Assembly (NCBI RefSeq): GCF_036785885.1
Contig: NC_092330.1
Coordinates: 20,122,525-20,186,524, forward strand
Reading direction: 5' to 3'
Length of the DNA stretch: 64,000 nt
From: Coffea arabica
Lineage: Eukaryota; Streptophyta; Magnoliopsida; Gentianales; Rubiaceae
In this document: positions 21,813-34,408 of the stretch, piece by piece
Numbering within the stretch: position 1 is the first letter of the stretch
Layout: each line of letters starts with the position of its first letter
Translations under genes and position numbers: made by a program
The notes under the pieces: model-generated
Told to the model about the DNA's origin: nothing
The model's database searches: none
The model's input: only the letters and a program-made list of their open reading frames with translations

Positions 21813-22222
21813 CCCTTTTTTGTTTCGAAATCCAAATTTTCCCTTCGTTCTTTATGCTGTAGTAATTTAGCTCCGTCGGAACGATTGCTTTATATTTTGC
21901 TTCTCATCGAAGCATGAAGGCGGATCTGAAGGCGCGAGACAAGTCAGGAACGGTACGGCTGAATCGAAGCCCGGATCGTCGGTCAATGTTGTCGGCGCAA
22001 ATGCATAAGCGCAAGCGTGAAGGATCAATTTCAGGATAATTGAGAGTTGTGCGACGAGGGAAAAAAAAGGTGCAAAGCAACAAGAAAAAAATATAAAAGT
22101 AAATAAATAAAAGGATGAGAGGAAATTCATGAATTGACGCTTAGAATGAATTCGGGTCCAGAAAAGCCAAACTGCTTCACAGGACGTGGCAGTTTAAAAG
22201 AATAAAGCGAAAGGAACATGGC

Positions 22223-22855
22223 GGGTGCGATCATACCAGCACTAATGCACCGGATCCCATCAGAACTTCGAAGTTAAGCGTGCTTGGGCGACAGTAGTAC
22301 TAGGATGGGTGACCCTAGGCCTGTCAACGGGTCGGGTCTACACCCGGATCCGGATCGGATCCCTGAAATTTTTGCGGGTATGGGTAGGGATTTAATTCCG
22401 TTATCCGGATCCGGATCCGTTTTTTCAAACAAAAAAACGGGTCGGATACGGAATATAGTATTCCGACCCGTATTAGACCCGGATCCGGATATAAATGATT
22501 TAATAATTTATAAAAAATATATATTATCAATATAATTTGATTAGGATGATGTATTTGAGTAAAATCAATTTGATTTATTTTCTTATTTGGTTTTTTCTTT
22601 GCATTAGCTAGAAATTTGTTTACAAATATATCTTTTTCTCTTTTTTGTTAGAAATTATAAATTTTGGCAAATTTGTTCGGGTAGACCCGACCCGGATCCG
22701 AGACTCGCCGGGTCCGGATCCGGAACACCGAATAAAAGACCCGTCGGGTAAACGGGTCGGCTCCGGGTCCGGGTCCGGAATAATGAATTCCGGCCCGGAC
22801 CCGGCCCGTTGACACCCCTAGGTGACCCCCTGGGAAATCCTCGTGTTGCACCCCT
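22223..22855 (+). pseudogene. 5S rRNA: 5S rRNA gene split by hAT element, copy 19 (type B2)
   Basis: T46, C70, A102. Confidence 0.94.
22316..22820. mobile_element. hAT element, copy 19 (type B2)
   Basis: CCT, T302, C446. Confidence 0.9.
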
Positions 22856-23265
22856 CCCTTTTTTGTTTCGAAATCCAAATTTTCCCTTCGTTCTTTATGC
22901 TGTAGTAATTTAGCTCCGTCGGAACGATTGCTTTATATTTTGCTTCTCATCGAAGCATGAAGGCGGATCTGAAGGCGCGAGACAAGTCAGGAACGGTACG
23001 GCTGGATCGAAGCCCGGATCGTCGGTCAAAGTTGTCGGCGCAAATGCATAAGCGCAAGCGTGAAGGATCAATTTCAGGATAATTGAGAGTTGTGCGACGA
23101 GGGAAAAAAAAGGTGCAAAGCAACAAGAAAAAAATATAAAAGTAAATAAATAAAAGGATGAGAGGAAATTCATGAATTGACGCTTAGAATGAATTCGGGT
23201 CCAGAAAAGCCAAACTGCTTCACAGGACGTGGCAGTTTAAAAGAATAAAGCGAAAGGAACATGGC

Positions 23266-23898
23266 GGGTGCGATCATACCAGCACTAATGCACCGGATCC
23301 CATCAGAACTTCGAAGTTAAGCGTGCTTGGGCGACAGTAGTACTAGGATGGGTGACCCTAGGCCGGTCAACGGGTCGGGTCTACACCCGGATCCGGATCG
23401 GATCCCTGAAATTTTTGCGGGTATGGGTAGGGATTTAATTCCGTTATCCGGATCCGGATCCGTTTTTTCAAACAAAAAAACGGGTCGGATACGGAATATA
23501 GTATTCCGACCCGTATTAGACCCGGATTCGGATATAAATGATTTAATAATTTATAAAAAATATATATTATCAATATAATTTGATTAGGATGATGTATTTG
23601 AGTAAAATCAATTTGATTTATTTTCTTATTTGGTTTTTTCTTTGCATTAGCTAGAAATTAGTTTACAAATATATCTTTTTCTCTTTTTTGTTAGAAATTA
23701 TAAATTTTGGCAAATTTGTTCGGGTAGACCCGACCCGGATCCGAGACTCGCCGGGTCCGGATCCGGAACACCGAATAAAAGACCCGTCGGGTAAACGGGT
23801 CGGCTCCGGGTCCGGGTCCGGAATAATGAATTCCGGCCCGGACCCGGCCCGTTGACACCCCTAGGTGACCCCCTGGGAAATCCTCGTGTTGCACCCCT
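23266..23898 (+). pseudogene. 5S rRNA: 5S rRNA gene split by hAT element, copy 20 (type D)
   Basis: T46, C70, A102. The 3' end of this gene starts the 155-bp duplication, and unlike other D copies in the first 24 kb it is not followed by an uninterrupted gene. Confidence 0.94.
23359..23863. mobile_element. hAT element, copy 20 (type D)
   Basis: T170, A302, C446. Confidence 0.9.
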
Positions 23899-24192
23899 CC
23901 CTTTTTTGTTTCGAAATCCAAATTTTCCCTTCGTTCTTTATGCTGTAGTAATTTAGCTCCGTCGGAACGATTGCTTTATATTTTGCTTCTCATCGAAGCA
24001 TGAAGGCGGATCTGAAGGCGCGAGACAAGTCAGGAACCTCGTGTTGCACCCCTCCCTTTTTTGTTTCGAAATCCAAATTTTCCCTTCGTTCTTTATGCTG
24101 TAGTAATTTAGCTCCGTCGGAACGATTGCTTTATATTTTGCTTCTCATCGAAGCATGAAGGCGGATCTGAAGGCGCGAGACAAGTCAGGAAC
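23883..24192. repeat. 155-bp tandem duplication of 5S 3' end plus spacer start
   Basis: Bases 23883-24037 are repeated at 24038-24192. The join at 24037/24038 puts the spacer text CAGGAAC directly against CTCGTGTTGCACCCCT of the 5S 3' end, with only one or two shared bases, so it is a non-homologous or microhomology join, unlike the homologous exchanges elsewhere. It leaves an orphan 17-base 5S tail and T6 stop at about 24037-24062 without a gene. The spacing between copies 20 and 21 is 1198 instead of 1043. Confidence 0.9.
24037..24053 (+). pseudogene. Orphan 3' end fragment of 5S rRNA
   Basis: CCTCGTGTTGCACCCCT, 5S bases 104-120, created by the 155-bp duplication. It has no promoter and no 5' part. 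Confidence 0.85.
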
Positions 24193-24463
24193 GGTACGGC
24201 TGGATCGAAGCCCGGATCGTCGGTCAAAGTTGTCGGCGCAAATGCATAAGCGCAAGCGTGAAGGATCAATTTCAGGATAATTGAGAGTTGTGCGACGAGG
24301 GAAAAAAAAGGTGCAAAGCAACAAGAAAAAAATATAAAAGTAAATAAATAAAAGGATGAGAGGAAATTCATGAATTGACGCTTAGAATGAATTCGGGTCC
24401 AGAAAAGCCAAACTGCTTCACAGGACGTGGCAGTTTAAAAGAATAAAGCGAAAGGAACATGGC

Positions 24464-25096
24464 GGGTGCGATCATACCAGCACTAATGCACCGGATCCCA
24501 TCAGAACTTCGAAGTTAAGCGTGCTTGGGCGACAGTAGTACTAGGATGGGTGACCCTAGGCCTGTCAACGGGTCGGGTCTACACCCGGATCCGGATCGGA
24601 TCCCTGAAATTTTTGCGGGTATGGGTAGGGATTTAATTCCGTTATCCGGATCCGGATCCGTTTTTTCAAACAAAAAAACGGGTCGGATACGGAATATAGT
24701 ATTCCGACCCGTATTAGACCCGGATCCGGATATAAATGATTTAATAATTTATAAAAAATATATATTATCAATATAATTTGATTAGGATGATGTATTTGAG
24801 TAAAATCAATTTGATTTATTTTCTTATTTGGTTTTTTCTTTGCATTAGCTAGAAATTTGTTTACAAATATATCTTTTTCTCTTTTTTGTTAGAAATTATA
24901 AATTTTGGCAAATTTGTTCGGGTAGACCCGACCCGGATCCGAGACTCGCCGGGTCCGGATCCGGAACACCGAATAAAAGACCCGTCGGGTAAACGGGTCG
25001 GCTCCGGGTCCGGGTCCGGAATAATGAATTCCGGCCCGGACCCGGCCCGTTGACACCCCTAGGTGACCCCCTGGGAAATCCTCGTGTTGCACCCCT
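24464..25096 (+). pseudogene. 5S rRNA: 5S rRNA gene split by hAT element, copy 21 (type B2)
   Basis: T46, C70, A102. First whole gene after the breakpoint. Confidence 0.94.
24557..25061. mobile_element. hAT element, copy 21 (type B2)
   Basis: CCT, T302, C446. Confidence 0.9.
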
Positions 25097-25506
25097 CCCT
25101 TTTTTGTTTCGAAATCCAAATTTTCCCTTCGTTCTTTATGCTGTAGTAATTTAGCTCCGTCGGAACGATTGCTTTATATTTTGCTTCTCATCGAAGCATG
25201 AAGGCGGATCTGAAGGCGCGAGACAAGTCAGGAACGGTACGGCTGGATCGAAGCCCGGATCGTCGGTCAAAGTTGTCGGCGCAAATGCATAAGCGCAAGC
25301 GTGAAGGATCAATTTCAGGATAATTGAGAGTTGTGCGACGAGGGAAAAAAAAGGTGCAAAGCAACAAGAAAAAAATATAAAAGTAAATAAATAAAAGGAT
25401 GAGAGGAAATTCATGAATTGACGCTTAGAATGAATTCGGGTCCAGAAAAGCCAAACTGCTTCACAGGACGTGGCAGTTTAAAAGAATAAAGCGAAAGGAA
25501 CATGGC

Positions 25507-26139
25507 GGGTGCGATCATACCAGCACTAATGCACCGGATCCCATCAGAACTTCGAAGTTAAGCGTGCTTGGGCGACAGTAGTACTAGGATGGGTGACCCT
25601 AGGCCGGTCAACGGGTCGGGTCTACACCCGGATCCGGATCGGATCCCTGAAATTTTTGCGGGTATGGGTAGGGATTTAATTCCGTTATCCGGATCCGGAT
25701 CCGTTTTTTCAAACAAAAAAACGGGTCGGATACGGAATATAGTATTCCGACCCGTATTAGACCCGGATTCGGATATAAATGATTTAATAATTTATAAAAA
25801 ATATATATTATCAATATAATTTGATTAGGATGATGTATTTGAGTAAAATCAATTTGATTTATTTTCTTATTTGGTTTTTTCTTTGCATTAGCTAGAAATT
25901 AGTTTACAAATATATCTTTTTCTCTTTTTTGTTAGAAATTATAAATTTTGGCAAATTTGTTCGGGTAGACCCGACCCGGATCCGAGACTCGCCGGGTCCG
26001 GATCCGGAACACCGAATAAAAGACCCGTCGGGTAAACGGGTCGGCTCCGGGTCCGGGTCCGGAATAATGAATTCCGGCCCGGACCCGGCCCGTTGACACC
26101 CCTAGGTGACCCCCTGGGAAATCCTCGTGTTGCACCCCT
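25507..26139 (+). pseudogene. 5S rRNA: 5S rRNA gene split by hAT element, copy 22 (type D)
   Basis: T46, C70, A102. Starts the first 2620-bp module. Confidence 0.94.
25600..26104. mobile_element. hAT element, copy 22 (type D)
   Basis: T170, A302, C446. Confidence 0.9.
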
Positions 26140-26551
26140 CCCTTTTTTGTTTCGAAATCCAAATTTCCCCTTCGTTCTTTATGCTGTAGTAATTTAGCTC
26201 CGTCGGAACGATTGCTTTATATTTTGCTTCTCATCGAAGCATGAAGGCGGATCTGAAGGCGCGAGACAAGTCAGGAACGGTACGGCTGGATCGAAACCCG
26301 GATCGTCGGTCAAAGTTGTCGGCGCAAATGTATAAGTGCAAGCGTGAAGGATCAATTTCAGAATAATTGAGAGTTGCGCGACGAGGGAAAAAAAAATGGT
26401 GCAAATCAACAAGAAAAAAATGTAAAAGTAAATAAATAAAAGGATGAGGGGAAATTCTTGAATTGACGCTTAAAATGAATTCGGGTCCAGAAAAGCCACA
26501 CTGCTTCACAGGACGGGGCAGTTTAAAAGAATAAAGCGAAAGGAACATGGT

Positions 26552-26671
26552 GGGTGCGATCATACCAGCACTAATGCACCGGATCCCATCAGAACTCCGA
26601 AGTTAAGCATGCTTGGGCGAGAGTAGTACTAGGATGGGTGACCCCCTGGGAAGTCCTCGTGTTGCACCCCT
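26552..26671 (+). rRNA. 5S rRNA: 5S ribosomal RNA gene, uninterrupted, class II
   Basis: A58 and T at -1. Here class II follows a D unit, a place held by class I in the first 24 kb. Confidence 0.96.
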
Positions 26672-27083
26672 CCCTTTTTTGTTTCGAAATCCAAATTTCC
26701 CCTTCGTTCTTTATGCTGTAGTAATTTAGTTCCGTCGGAACGATTGCTTTATATTTTGCTTCTTATCGAAGCATGAAGGCGGATCTGAAGGCGCGAGACA
26801 AGTCAGGAACGGTACGGCTGGATCGAAGCCCGGATCGTCGGTCAAAGTTGTCGGCGCAAATGTATAAGTGCAAGCGTGAAGGATCAATTTCAGAATAATT
26901 GAGAGTTGCGCGACGAGGGAAAAAAAAATGGTGCAAATCAACAAGAAAAAAATGTAAAAGTAAATAAATAAAAGGATGAGGGGAAATTCTTGAATTGACG
27001 CTTAAAATGAATTCGGGTCCAGAAAAGCCAAACTGCTTCACAGGACGTGGCAGTTTAAAAGAATAAAGCGAAAGAAACATGGC
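26672..27083. other. 5S intergenic spacer, hybrid R-L form
   Basis: The left part is of R form (nine A then TGGTGCAAATC, GAGGGGAAATTCTTG, CTTAAAATG); the right part is of L form (GCCAAACTG, GACGTGGCAG). It also has the private change AAAGAAAC for AAAGGAAC just before the gene, and here AGTTCCG for AGCTCCG near 26730. A hybrid spacer of this kind precedes all CM copies. No gene is seen. Confidence 0.85.
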
Positions 27084-27716
27084 GGGTGCGATCATACCAG
27101 CACTAATGCACCGGATCCCATCAGAACTCCGAAGTTAAGCGTGCTTGGGCGACAGTAGTACTAGGATGGGTGACCCTAGGCCTGTCAACGGGTCGGGTCT
27201 AGACCCGGATCCGGATCGGATCGCTGAAATTTTTTCGGGTATGGGTAGGGATTTAATTCCGTTATCCGGATCCGGATCCGTTTTTTCAAACAAAAAAATG
27301 GGTCGGATACGGAATATAGTATTCCGACCCGTATTAGACCCGGATCCGGATATAAATGATTTAATAATTTATAAAAAATATATATTATCAATATAATTTG
27401 ATTAGGATGATGTATTTGAGTAAAATCAATTTGATTTATTTTCTTATTTGGTTTTTTCTTTGCATTAGTTAGAAATTAGTTTACAAATATATTTTTTTCT
27501 CTTTTTTGTTAGAAATTATAAATTTTGGCAAATTTGTTCGGGTAGACCCGACCCGGATCCGAGACTCGCCGGGTCCGGATCCGGAACACAGAATAAAAGA
27601 CCCGTCGGGTAAACGGGTCGGATCCGGGTCCGGGTCCGGAATAATGAATTCCGGCCCAGACCCGGCCCGTTGACACCCCTAGGTGACCCCCTGGGAAATC
27701 CTCGTGTTGCACCCCT
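27084..27716 (+). pseudogene. 5S rRNA: 5S rRNA gene split by hAT element, copy 23 (type CM)
   Basis: C46, G58, C70, A102, C at -1. Confidence 0.94.
27177..27681. mobile_element. hAT element, copy 23 (type CM)
   Basis: Type C plus T123 and A482. Confidence 0.9.
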
Positions 27717-28126
27717 CCCTTTTTTGTTTCGAAATCCAAATTTCCCCTTCGTTCTTTATGCTGTAGTAATTTAGCTCCGTCGGAACGATTGCTTTATATT
27801 TTGCTTCTCATCGAAGCATGAAGGCGGATCTGAAGGCGCGAGACAAGTCAGGAACGGTACGGCTGGATCGAAGCCCGGATCGTCGGTCAAAGTTGTCGGC
27901 GCAAATGCATAAGCGCAAGCGTGAAGGATCAATTTCAGGATAATTGAGAGTTGTGCGACGAGGGAAAAAAAAGGTGCAAAGCAACAAGAAAAAAATATAA
28001 AAGTAAATAAATAAAAGGATGAGAGGAAATTCATGAATTGACGCTTAGAATGAATTCGGGTCCAGAAAAGCCAAACTGCTTCACAGGACGTGGCAGTTTA
28101 AAAGAATAAAGCGAAAGGAACATGGC

Positions 28127-28759
28127 GGGTGCGATCATACCAGCACTAATGCACCGGATCCCATCAGAACTTCGAAGTTAAGCGTGCTTGGGCGACAGTA
28201 GTACTAGGATGGGTGACCCTAGGCCGGTCAACGGGTCGGGTCTACACCCGGATCCGGATCGGATCCCTGAAATTTTTGCGGGTATGGGTAGGGATTTAAT
28301 TCCGTTATCCGGATCCGGATCCGTTTTTTCAAACAAAAAAACGGGTCGGATACGGAATATAGTATTCCGACCCGTATTAGACCCGGATTCGGATATAAAT
28401 GATTTAATAATTTATAAAAAATATATATTATCAATATAATTTGATTAGGATGATGTATTTGAGTAAAATCAATTTGATTTATTTTCTTATTTGGTTTTTT
28501 CTTTGCATTAGCTAGAAATTAGTTTACAAATATATCTTTTTCTCTTTTTTGTTAGAAATTATAAATTTTGGCAAATTTGTTCGGGTAGACCCGACCCGGA
28601 TCCGAGACTCGCCGGGTCCGGATCCGGAACACCGAATAAAAGACCCGTCGGGTAAACGGGTCGGCTCCGGGTCCGGGTCCGGAATAATGAATTCCGGCCC
28701 GGACCCGGCCCGTTGACACCCCTAGGTGACCCCCTGGGAAATCCTCGTGTTGCACCCCT
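28127..28759 (+). pseudogene. 5S rRNA: 5S rRNA gene split by hAT element, copy 24 (type D)
   Basis: T46, C70, A102. Starts the second 2620-bp module. Confidence 0.94.
28220..28724. mobile_element. hAT element, copy 24 (type D)
   Basis: T170, A302, C446. Confidence 0.9.
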
Positions 28760-29171
28760 CCCTTTTTTGTTTCGAAATCCAAATTTCCCCTTCGTTCTTT
28801 ATGCTGTAGTAATTTAGCTCCGTCGGAACGATTGCTTTATATTTTGCTTCTCATCGAAGCATGAAGGCGGATCTGAAGGCGCGAGACAAGTCAGGAACGG
28901 TACGGCTGGATCGAAACCCGGATCGTCGGTCAAAGTTGTCGGCGCAAATGTATAAGTGCAAGCGTGAAGGATCAATTTCAGAATAATTGAGAGTTGCGCG
29001 ACGAGGGAAAAAAAAATGGTGCAAATCAACAAGAAAAAAATGTAAAAGTAAATAAATAAAAGGATGAGGGGAAATTCTTGAATTGACGCTTAAAATGAAT
29101 TCGGGTCCAGAAAAGCCACACTGCTTCACAGGACGGGGCAGTTTAAAAGAATAAAGCGAAAGGAACATGGT

Positions 29172-29291
29172 GGGTGCGATCATACCAGCACTAATGCACC
29201 GGATCCCATCAGAACTCCGAAGTTAAGCATGCTTGGGCGAGAGTAGTACTAGGATGGGTGACCCCCTGGGAAGTCCTCGTGTTGCACCCCT
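29172..29291 (+). rRNA. 5S rRNA: 5S ribosomal RNA gene, uninterrupted, class II
   Basis: A58 and T at -1; no other change. Confidence 0.96.
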
Positions 29292-29703
29292 CCCTTTTTT
29301 GTTTCGAAATCCAAATTTCCCCTTCGTTCTTTATGCTGTAGTAATTTAGCTCCGTCGGAACGATTGCTTTATATTTTGCTTCTTATCGAAGCATGAAGGC
29401 GGATCTGAAGGCGCGAGACAAGTCAGGAACGGTACGGCTGGATCGAAGCCCGGATCGTCGGTCAAAGTTGTCGGCGCAAATGTATAAGTGCAAGCGTGAA
29501 GGATCAATTTCAGAATAATTGAGAGTTGCGCGACGAGGGAAAAAAAAATGGTGCAAATCAACAAGAAAAAAATGTAAAAGTAAATAAATAAAAGGATGAG
29601 GGGAAATTCTTGAATTGACGCTTAAAATGAATTCGGGTCCAGAAAAGCCAAACTGCTTCACAGGACGTGGCAGTTTAAAAGAATAAAGCGAAAGAAACAT
29701 GGC

Positions 29704-30336
29704 GGGTGCGATCATACCAGCACTAATGCACCGGATCCCATCAGAACTCCGAAGTTAAGCGTGCTTGGGCGACAGTAGTACTAGGATGGGTGACCCTAGG
29801 CCTGTCAACGGGTCGGGTCTAGACCCGGATCCGGATCGGATCGCTGAAATTTTTTCGGGTATGGGTAGGGATTTAATTCCGTTATCCGGATCCGGATCCG
29901 TTTTTTCAAACAAAAAAATGGGTCGGATACGGAATATAGTATTCCGACCCGTATTAGACCCGGATCCGGATATAAATGATTTAATAATTTATAAAAAATA
30001 TATATTATCAATATAATTTGATTAGGATGATGTATTTGAGTAAAATCAATTTGATTTATTTTCTTATTTGGTTTTTTCTTTGCATTAGTTAGAAATTAGT
30101 TTACAAATATATTTTTTTCTCTTTTTTGTTAGAAATTATAAATTTTGGCAAATTTGTTCGGGTAGACCCGACCCGGATCCGAGACTCGCCGGGTCCGGAT
30201 CCGGAACACAGAATAAAAGACCCGTCGGGTAAACGGGTCGGATCCGGGTCCGGGTCCGGAATAATGAATTCCGGCCCAGACCCGGCCCGTTGACACCCCT
30301 AGGTGACCCCCTGGGAAATCCTCGTGTTGCACCCCT
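29704..30336 (+). pseudogene. 5S rRNA: 5S rRNA gene split by hAT element, copy 25 (type CM)
   Basis: C46, C70, A102, hybrid spacer upstream. Confidence 0.94.
29797..30301. mobile_element. hAT element, copy 25 (type CM)
   Basis: T123, A482. Confidence 0.9.
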
Positions 30337-30746
30337 CCCTTTTTTGTTTCGAAATCCAAATTTCCCCTTCGTTCTTTATGCTGTAGTAATTTAGCTCCGT
30401 CGGAACGATTGCTTTATATTTTGCTTCTCATCGAAGCATGAAGGCGGATCTGAAGGCGCGAGACAAGTCAGGAACGGTACGGCTGGATCGAAGCCCGGAT
30501 CGTCGGTCAAAGTTGTCGGCGCAAATGCATAAGCGCAAGCGTGAAGGATCAATTTCAGGATAATTGAGAGTTGTGCGACGAGGGAAAAAAAAGGTGCAAA
30601 GCAACAAGAAAAAAATATAAAAGTAAATAAATAAAAGGATGAGAGGAAATTCATGAATTGACGCTTAGAATGAATTCGGGTCCAGAAAAGCCAAACTGCT
30701 TCACAGGACGTGGCAGTTTAAAAGAATAAAGCGAAAGGAACATGGC

Positions 30747-31379
30747 GGGTGCGATCATACCAGCACTAATGCACCGGATCCCATCAGAACTTCGAAGTTA
30801 AGCGTGCTTGGGCGACAGTAGTACTAGGATGGGTGACCCTAGGCCGGTCAACGGGTCGGGTCTACACCCGGATCCGGATCGGATCCCTGAAATTTTTGCG
30901 GGTATGGGTAGGGATTTAATTCCGTTATCCGGATCCGGATCCGTTTTTTCAAACAAAAAAACGGGTCGGATACGGAATATAGTATTCCGACCCGTATTAG
31001 ACCCGGATCCGGATATAAATGATTTAATAATTTATAAAAAATATATATTATCAATATAATTTGATTAGGATGATGTATTTGAGTAAAATCAATTTGATTT
31101 ATTTTCTTATTTGGTTTTTTCTTTGCATTAGCTAGAAATTAGTTTACAAATATATCTTTTTCTCTTTTTTGTTAGAAATTATAAATTTTGGCAAATTTGT
31201 TCGGGTAGACCCGACCCGGATCCGAGACTCGCCGGGTCCGGATCCGGAACACCGAATAAAAGACCCGTCGGGTAAACGGGTCGGCTCCGGGTCCGGGTCC
31301 GGAATAATGAATTCCGGCCCGGACCCGGCCCGTTGACACCCCTAGGTGACCCCCTGGGAAATCCTCGTGTTGCACCCCT
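30747..31379 (+). pseudogene. 5S rRNA: 5S rRNA gene split by hAT element, copy 26 (type D0)
   Basis: T46, C70, A102; stands where a D copy would start another module. Confidence 0.94.
30840..31344. mobile_element. hAT element, copy 26 (type D0)
   Basis: C170, A302, C446, as copy 2. Confidence 0.9.
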
Positions 31380-31789
31380 CCCTTTTTTGTTTCGAAATCC
31401 AAATTTTCCCTTCGTTCTTTATGCTGTAGTAATTTAGCTCCGTCGGAACGATTGCTTTATATTTTGCTTCTCATCGAAGCATGAAGGCGGATCTGAAGGC
31501 GCGAGACAAGTCAGGAACGGTACGGCTGAATCGAAGCCCGGATCGTCGGTCAATGTTGTCGGCGCAAATGCATAAGCGCAAGCGTGAAGGATCAATTTCA
31601 GGATAATTGAGAGTTGTGCGACGAGGGAAAAAAAAGGTGCAAAGCAACAAGAAAAAAATATAAAAGTAAATAAATAAAAGGATGAGAGGAAATTCATGAA
31701 TTGACGCTTAGAATGAATTCGGGTCCAGAAAAGCCAAACTGCTTCACAGGACGTGGCAGTTTAAAAGAATAAAGCGAAAGGAACATGGC

Positions 31790-32422
31790 GGGTGCGATCA
31801 TACCAGCACTAATGCACCGGATCCCATCAGAACTTCGAAGTTAAGCGTGCTTGGGCGACAGTAGTACTAGGATGGGTGACCCTAGGCCTGTCAACGGGTC
31901 GGGTCTACACCCGGATCCGGATCGGATCCCTGAAATTTTTGCGGGTATGGGTAGGGATTTAATTCCGTTATCCGGATCCGGATCCGTTTTTTCAAACAAA
32001 AAAACGGGTCGGATACGGAATATAGTATTCCGACCCGTATTAGACCCGGATCCGGATATAAATGATTTAATAATTTATAAAAAATATATATTATCAATAT
32101 AATTTGATTAGGATGATGTATTTGAGTAAAATCAATTTGATTTATTTTCTTATTTGGTTTTTTCTTTGCATTAGCTAGAAATTTGTTTACAAATATATCT
32201 TTTTCTCTTTTTTGTTAGAAATTATAAATTTTGGCAAATTTGTTCGGGTAGACCCGACCCGGATCCGAGACTCGCCGGGTCCGGATCCGGAACACCGAAT
32301 AAAAGACCCGTCGGGTAAACGGGTCGGCTCCGGGTCCGGGTCCGGAATAATGAATTCCGGCCCGGACCCGGCCCGTTGACACCCCTAGGTGACCCCCTGG
32401 GAAATCCTCGTGTTGCACCCCT
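31790..32422 (+). pseudogene. 5S rRNA: 5S rRNA gene split by hAT element, copy 27 (type B2)
   Basis: T46, C70, A102. Confidence 0.94.
31883..32387. mobile_element. hAT element, copy 27 (type B2)
   Basis: CCT, T302, C446. Confidence 0.9.
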
Positions 32423-32832
32423 CCCTTTTTTGTTTCGAAATCCAAATTTTCCCTTCGTTCTTTATGCTGTAGTAATTTAGCTCCGTCGGAACGATTGCTT
32501 TATATTTTGCTTCTCATCGAAGCATGAAGGCGGATCTGAAGGCGCGAGACAAGTCAGGAACGGTACGGCTGGATCGAAGCCCGGATCGTCGGTCAAAGTT
32601 GTCGGCGCAAATGCATAAGCGCAAGCGTGAAGGATCAATTTCAGGATAATTGAGAGTTGTGCGACGAGGGAAAAAAAAGGTGCAAAGCAACAAGAAAAAA
32701 ATATAAAAGTAAATAAATAAAAGGATGAGAGGAAATTCATGAATTGACGCTTAGAATGAATTCGGGTCCAGAAAAGCCAAACTGCTTCACAGGACGTGGC
32801 AGTTTAAAAGAATAAAGCGAAAGGAACATGGC

Positions 32833-33465
32833 GGGTGCGATCATACCAGCACTAATGCACCGGATCCCATCAGAACTTCGAAGTTAAGCGTGCTTGGGCG
32901 ACAGTAGTACTAGGATGGGTGACCCTAGGCCGGTCAACGGGTCGGGTCTACACCCGGATCCGGATCGGATCCCTGAAATTTTTGCGGGTATGGGTAGGGA
33001 TTTAATTCCGTTATCCGGATCCGGATCCGTTTTTTCAAACAAAAAAACGGGTCGGATACGGAATATAGTATTCCGACCCGTATTAGACCCGGATTCGGAT
33101 ATAAATGATTTAATAATTTATAAAAAATATATATTATCAATATAATTTGATTAGGATGATGTATTTGAGTAAAATCAATTTGATTTATTTTCTTATTTGG
33201 TTTTTTCTTTGCATTAGCTAGAAATTAGTTTACAAATATATCTTTTTCTCTTTTTTGTTAGAAATTATAAATTTTGGCAAATTTGTTCGGGTAGACCCGA
33301 CCCGGATCCGAGACTCGCCGGGTCCGGATCCGGAACACCGAATAAAAGACCCGTCGGGTAAACGGGTCGGCTCCGGGTCCGGGTCCGGAATAATGAATTC
33401 CGGCCCGGACCCGGCCCGTTGACACCCCTAGGTGACCCCCTGGGAAATCCTCGTGTTGCACCCCT
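32833..33465 (+). pseudogene. 5S rRNA: 5S rRNA gene split by hAT element, copy 28 (type D)
   Basis: T46, C70, A102. The spacer after it has a private GCGTGACG change near 33704. Confidence 0.94.
32926..33430. mobile_element. hAT element, copy 28 (type D)
   Basis: T170, A302, C446. Confidence 0.9.
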
Positions 33466-33877
33466 CCCTTTTTTGTTTCGAAATCCAAATTTCCCCTTCG
33501 TTCTTTATGCTGTAGTAATTTAGCTCCGTCGGAACGATTGCTTTATATTTTGCTTCTCATCGAAGCATGAAGGCGGATCTGAAGGCGCGAGACAAGTCAG
33601 GAACGGTACGGCTGGATCGAAACCCGGATCGTCGGTCAAAGTTGTCGGCGCAAATGTATAAGTGCAAGCGTGAAGGATCAATTTCAGAATAATTGAGAGT
33701 TGCGTGACGAGGGAAAAAAAAATGGTGCAAATCAACAAGAAAAAAATGTAAAAGTAAATAAATAAAAGGATGAGGGGAAATTCTTGAATTGACGCTTAAA
33801 ATGAATTCGGGTCCAGAAAAGCCACACTGCTTCACAGGACGGGGCAGTTTAAAAGAATAAAGCGAAAGGAACATGGT

Positions 33878-33997
33878 GGGTGCGATCATACCAGCACTAA
33901 TGCACCGGATCCCATCAGAACTCCGAAGTTAAGCATGCTTGGGCGAGAGTAGTACTAGGATGGGTGACCCCCTGGGAAGTCCTCGTGTTGCACCCCT
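33878..33997 (+). rRNA. 5S rRNA: 5S ribosomal RNA gene, uninterrupted, class II
   Basis: A58 and T at -1. The next spacer has one A fewer in its A-run (near 34245), making this unit 531 bp. Confidence 0.96.
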
Positions 33998-34408
33998 CCC
34001 TTTTTTGTTTCGAAATCCAAATTTCCCCTTCGTTCTTTATGCTGTAGTAATTTAGCTCCGTCGGAACGATTGCTTTATATTTTGCTTCTTATCGAAGCAT
34101 GAAGGCGGATCTGAAGGCGCGAGACAAGTCAGGAACGGTACGGCTGGATCGAAGCCCGGATCGTCGGTCAAAGTTGTCGGCGCAAATGTATAAGTGCAAG
34201 CGTGAAGGATCAATTTCAGAATAATTGAGAGTTGCGCGACGAGGGAAAAAAAATGGTGCAAATCAACAAGAAAAAAATGTAAAAGTAAATAAATAAAAGG
34301 ATGAGGGGAAATTCTTGAATTGACGCTTAAAATGAATTCGGGTCCAGAAAAGCCAAACTGCTTCACAGGACGTGGCAGTTTAAAAGAATAAAGCGAAAGA
34401 AACATGGC

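Larger units (their letters stand above)
20137..24037 (+). repeat. Higher-order repeat, 7324-bp family, broken copy
   Basis: A, B1, B2 and D are present; the repeat stops in the spacer after D at the 155-bp duplication join. Confidence 0.85.
25507..30746 (+). repeat. Two 2620-bp modules (D, uninterrupted class II, CM)
   Basis: Modules at 25507-28126 and 28127-30746, each one long D unit, one short unit and one long CM unit. They differ in the spacer at 26730 (AGTTCCG) against 29350 (AGCTCCG). Confidence 0.88.
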
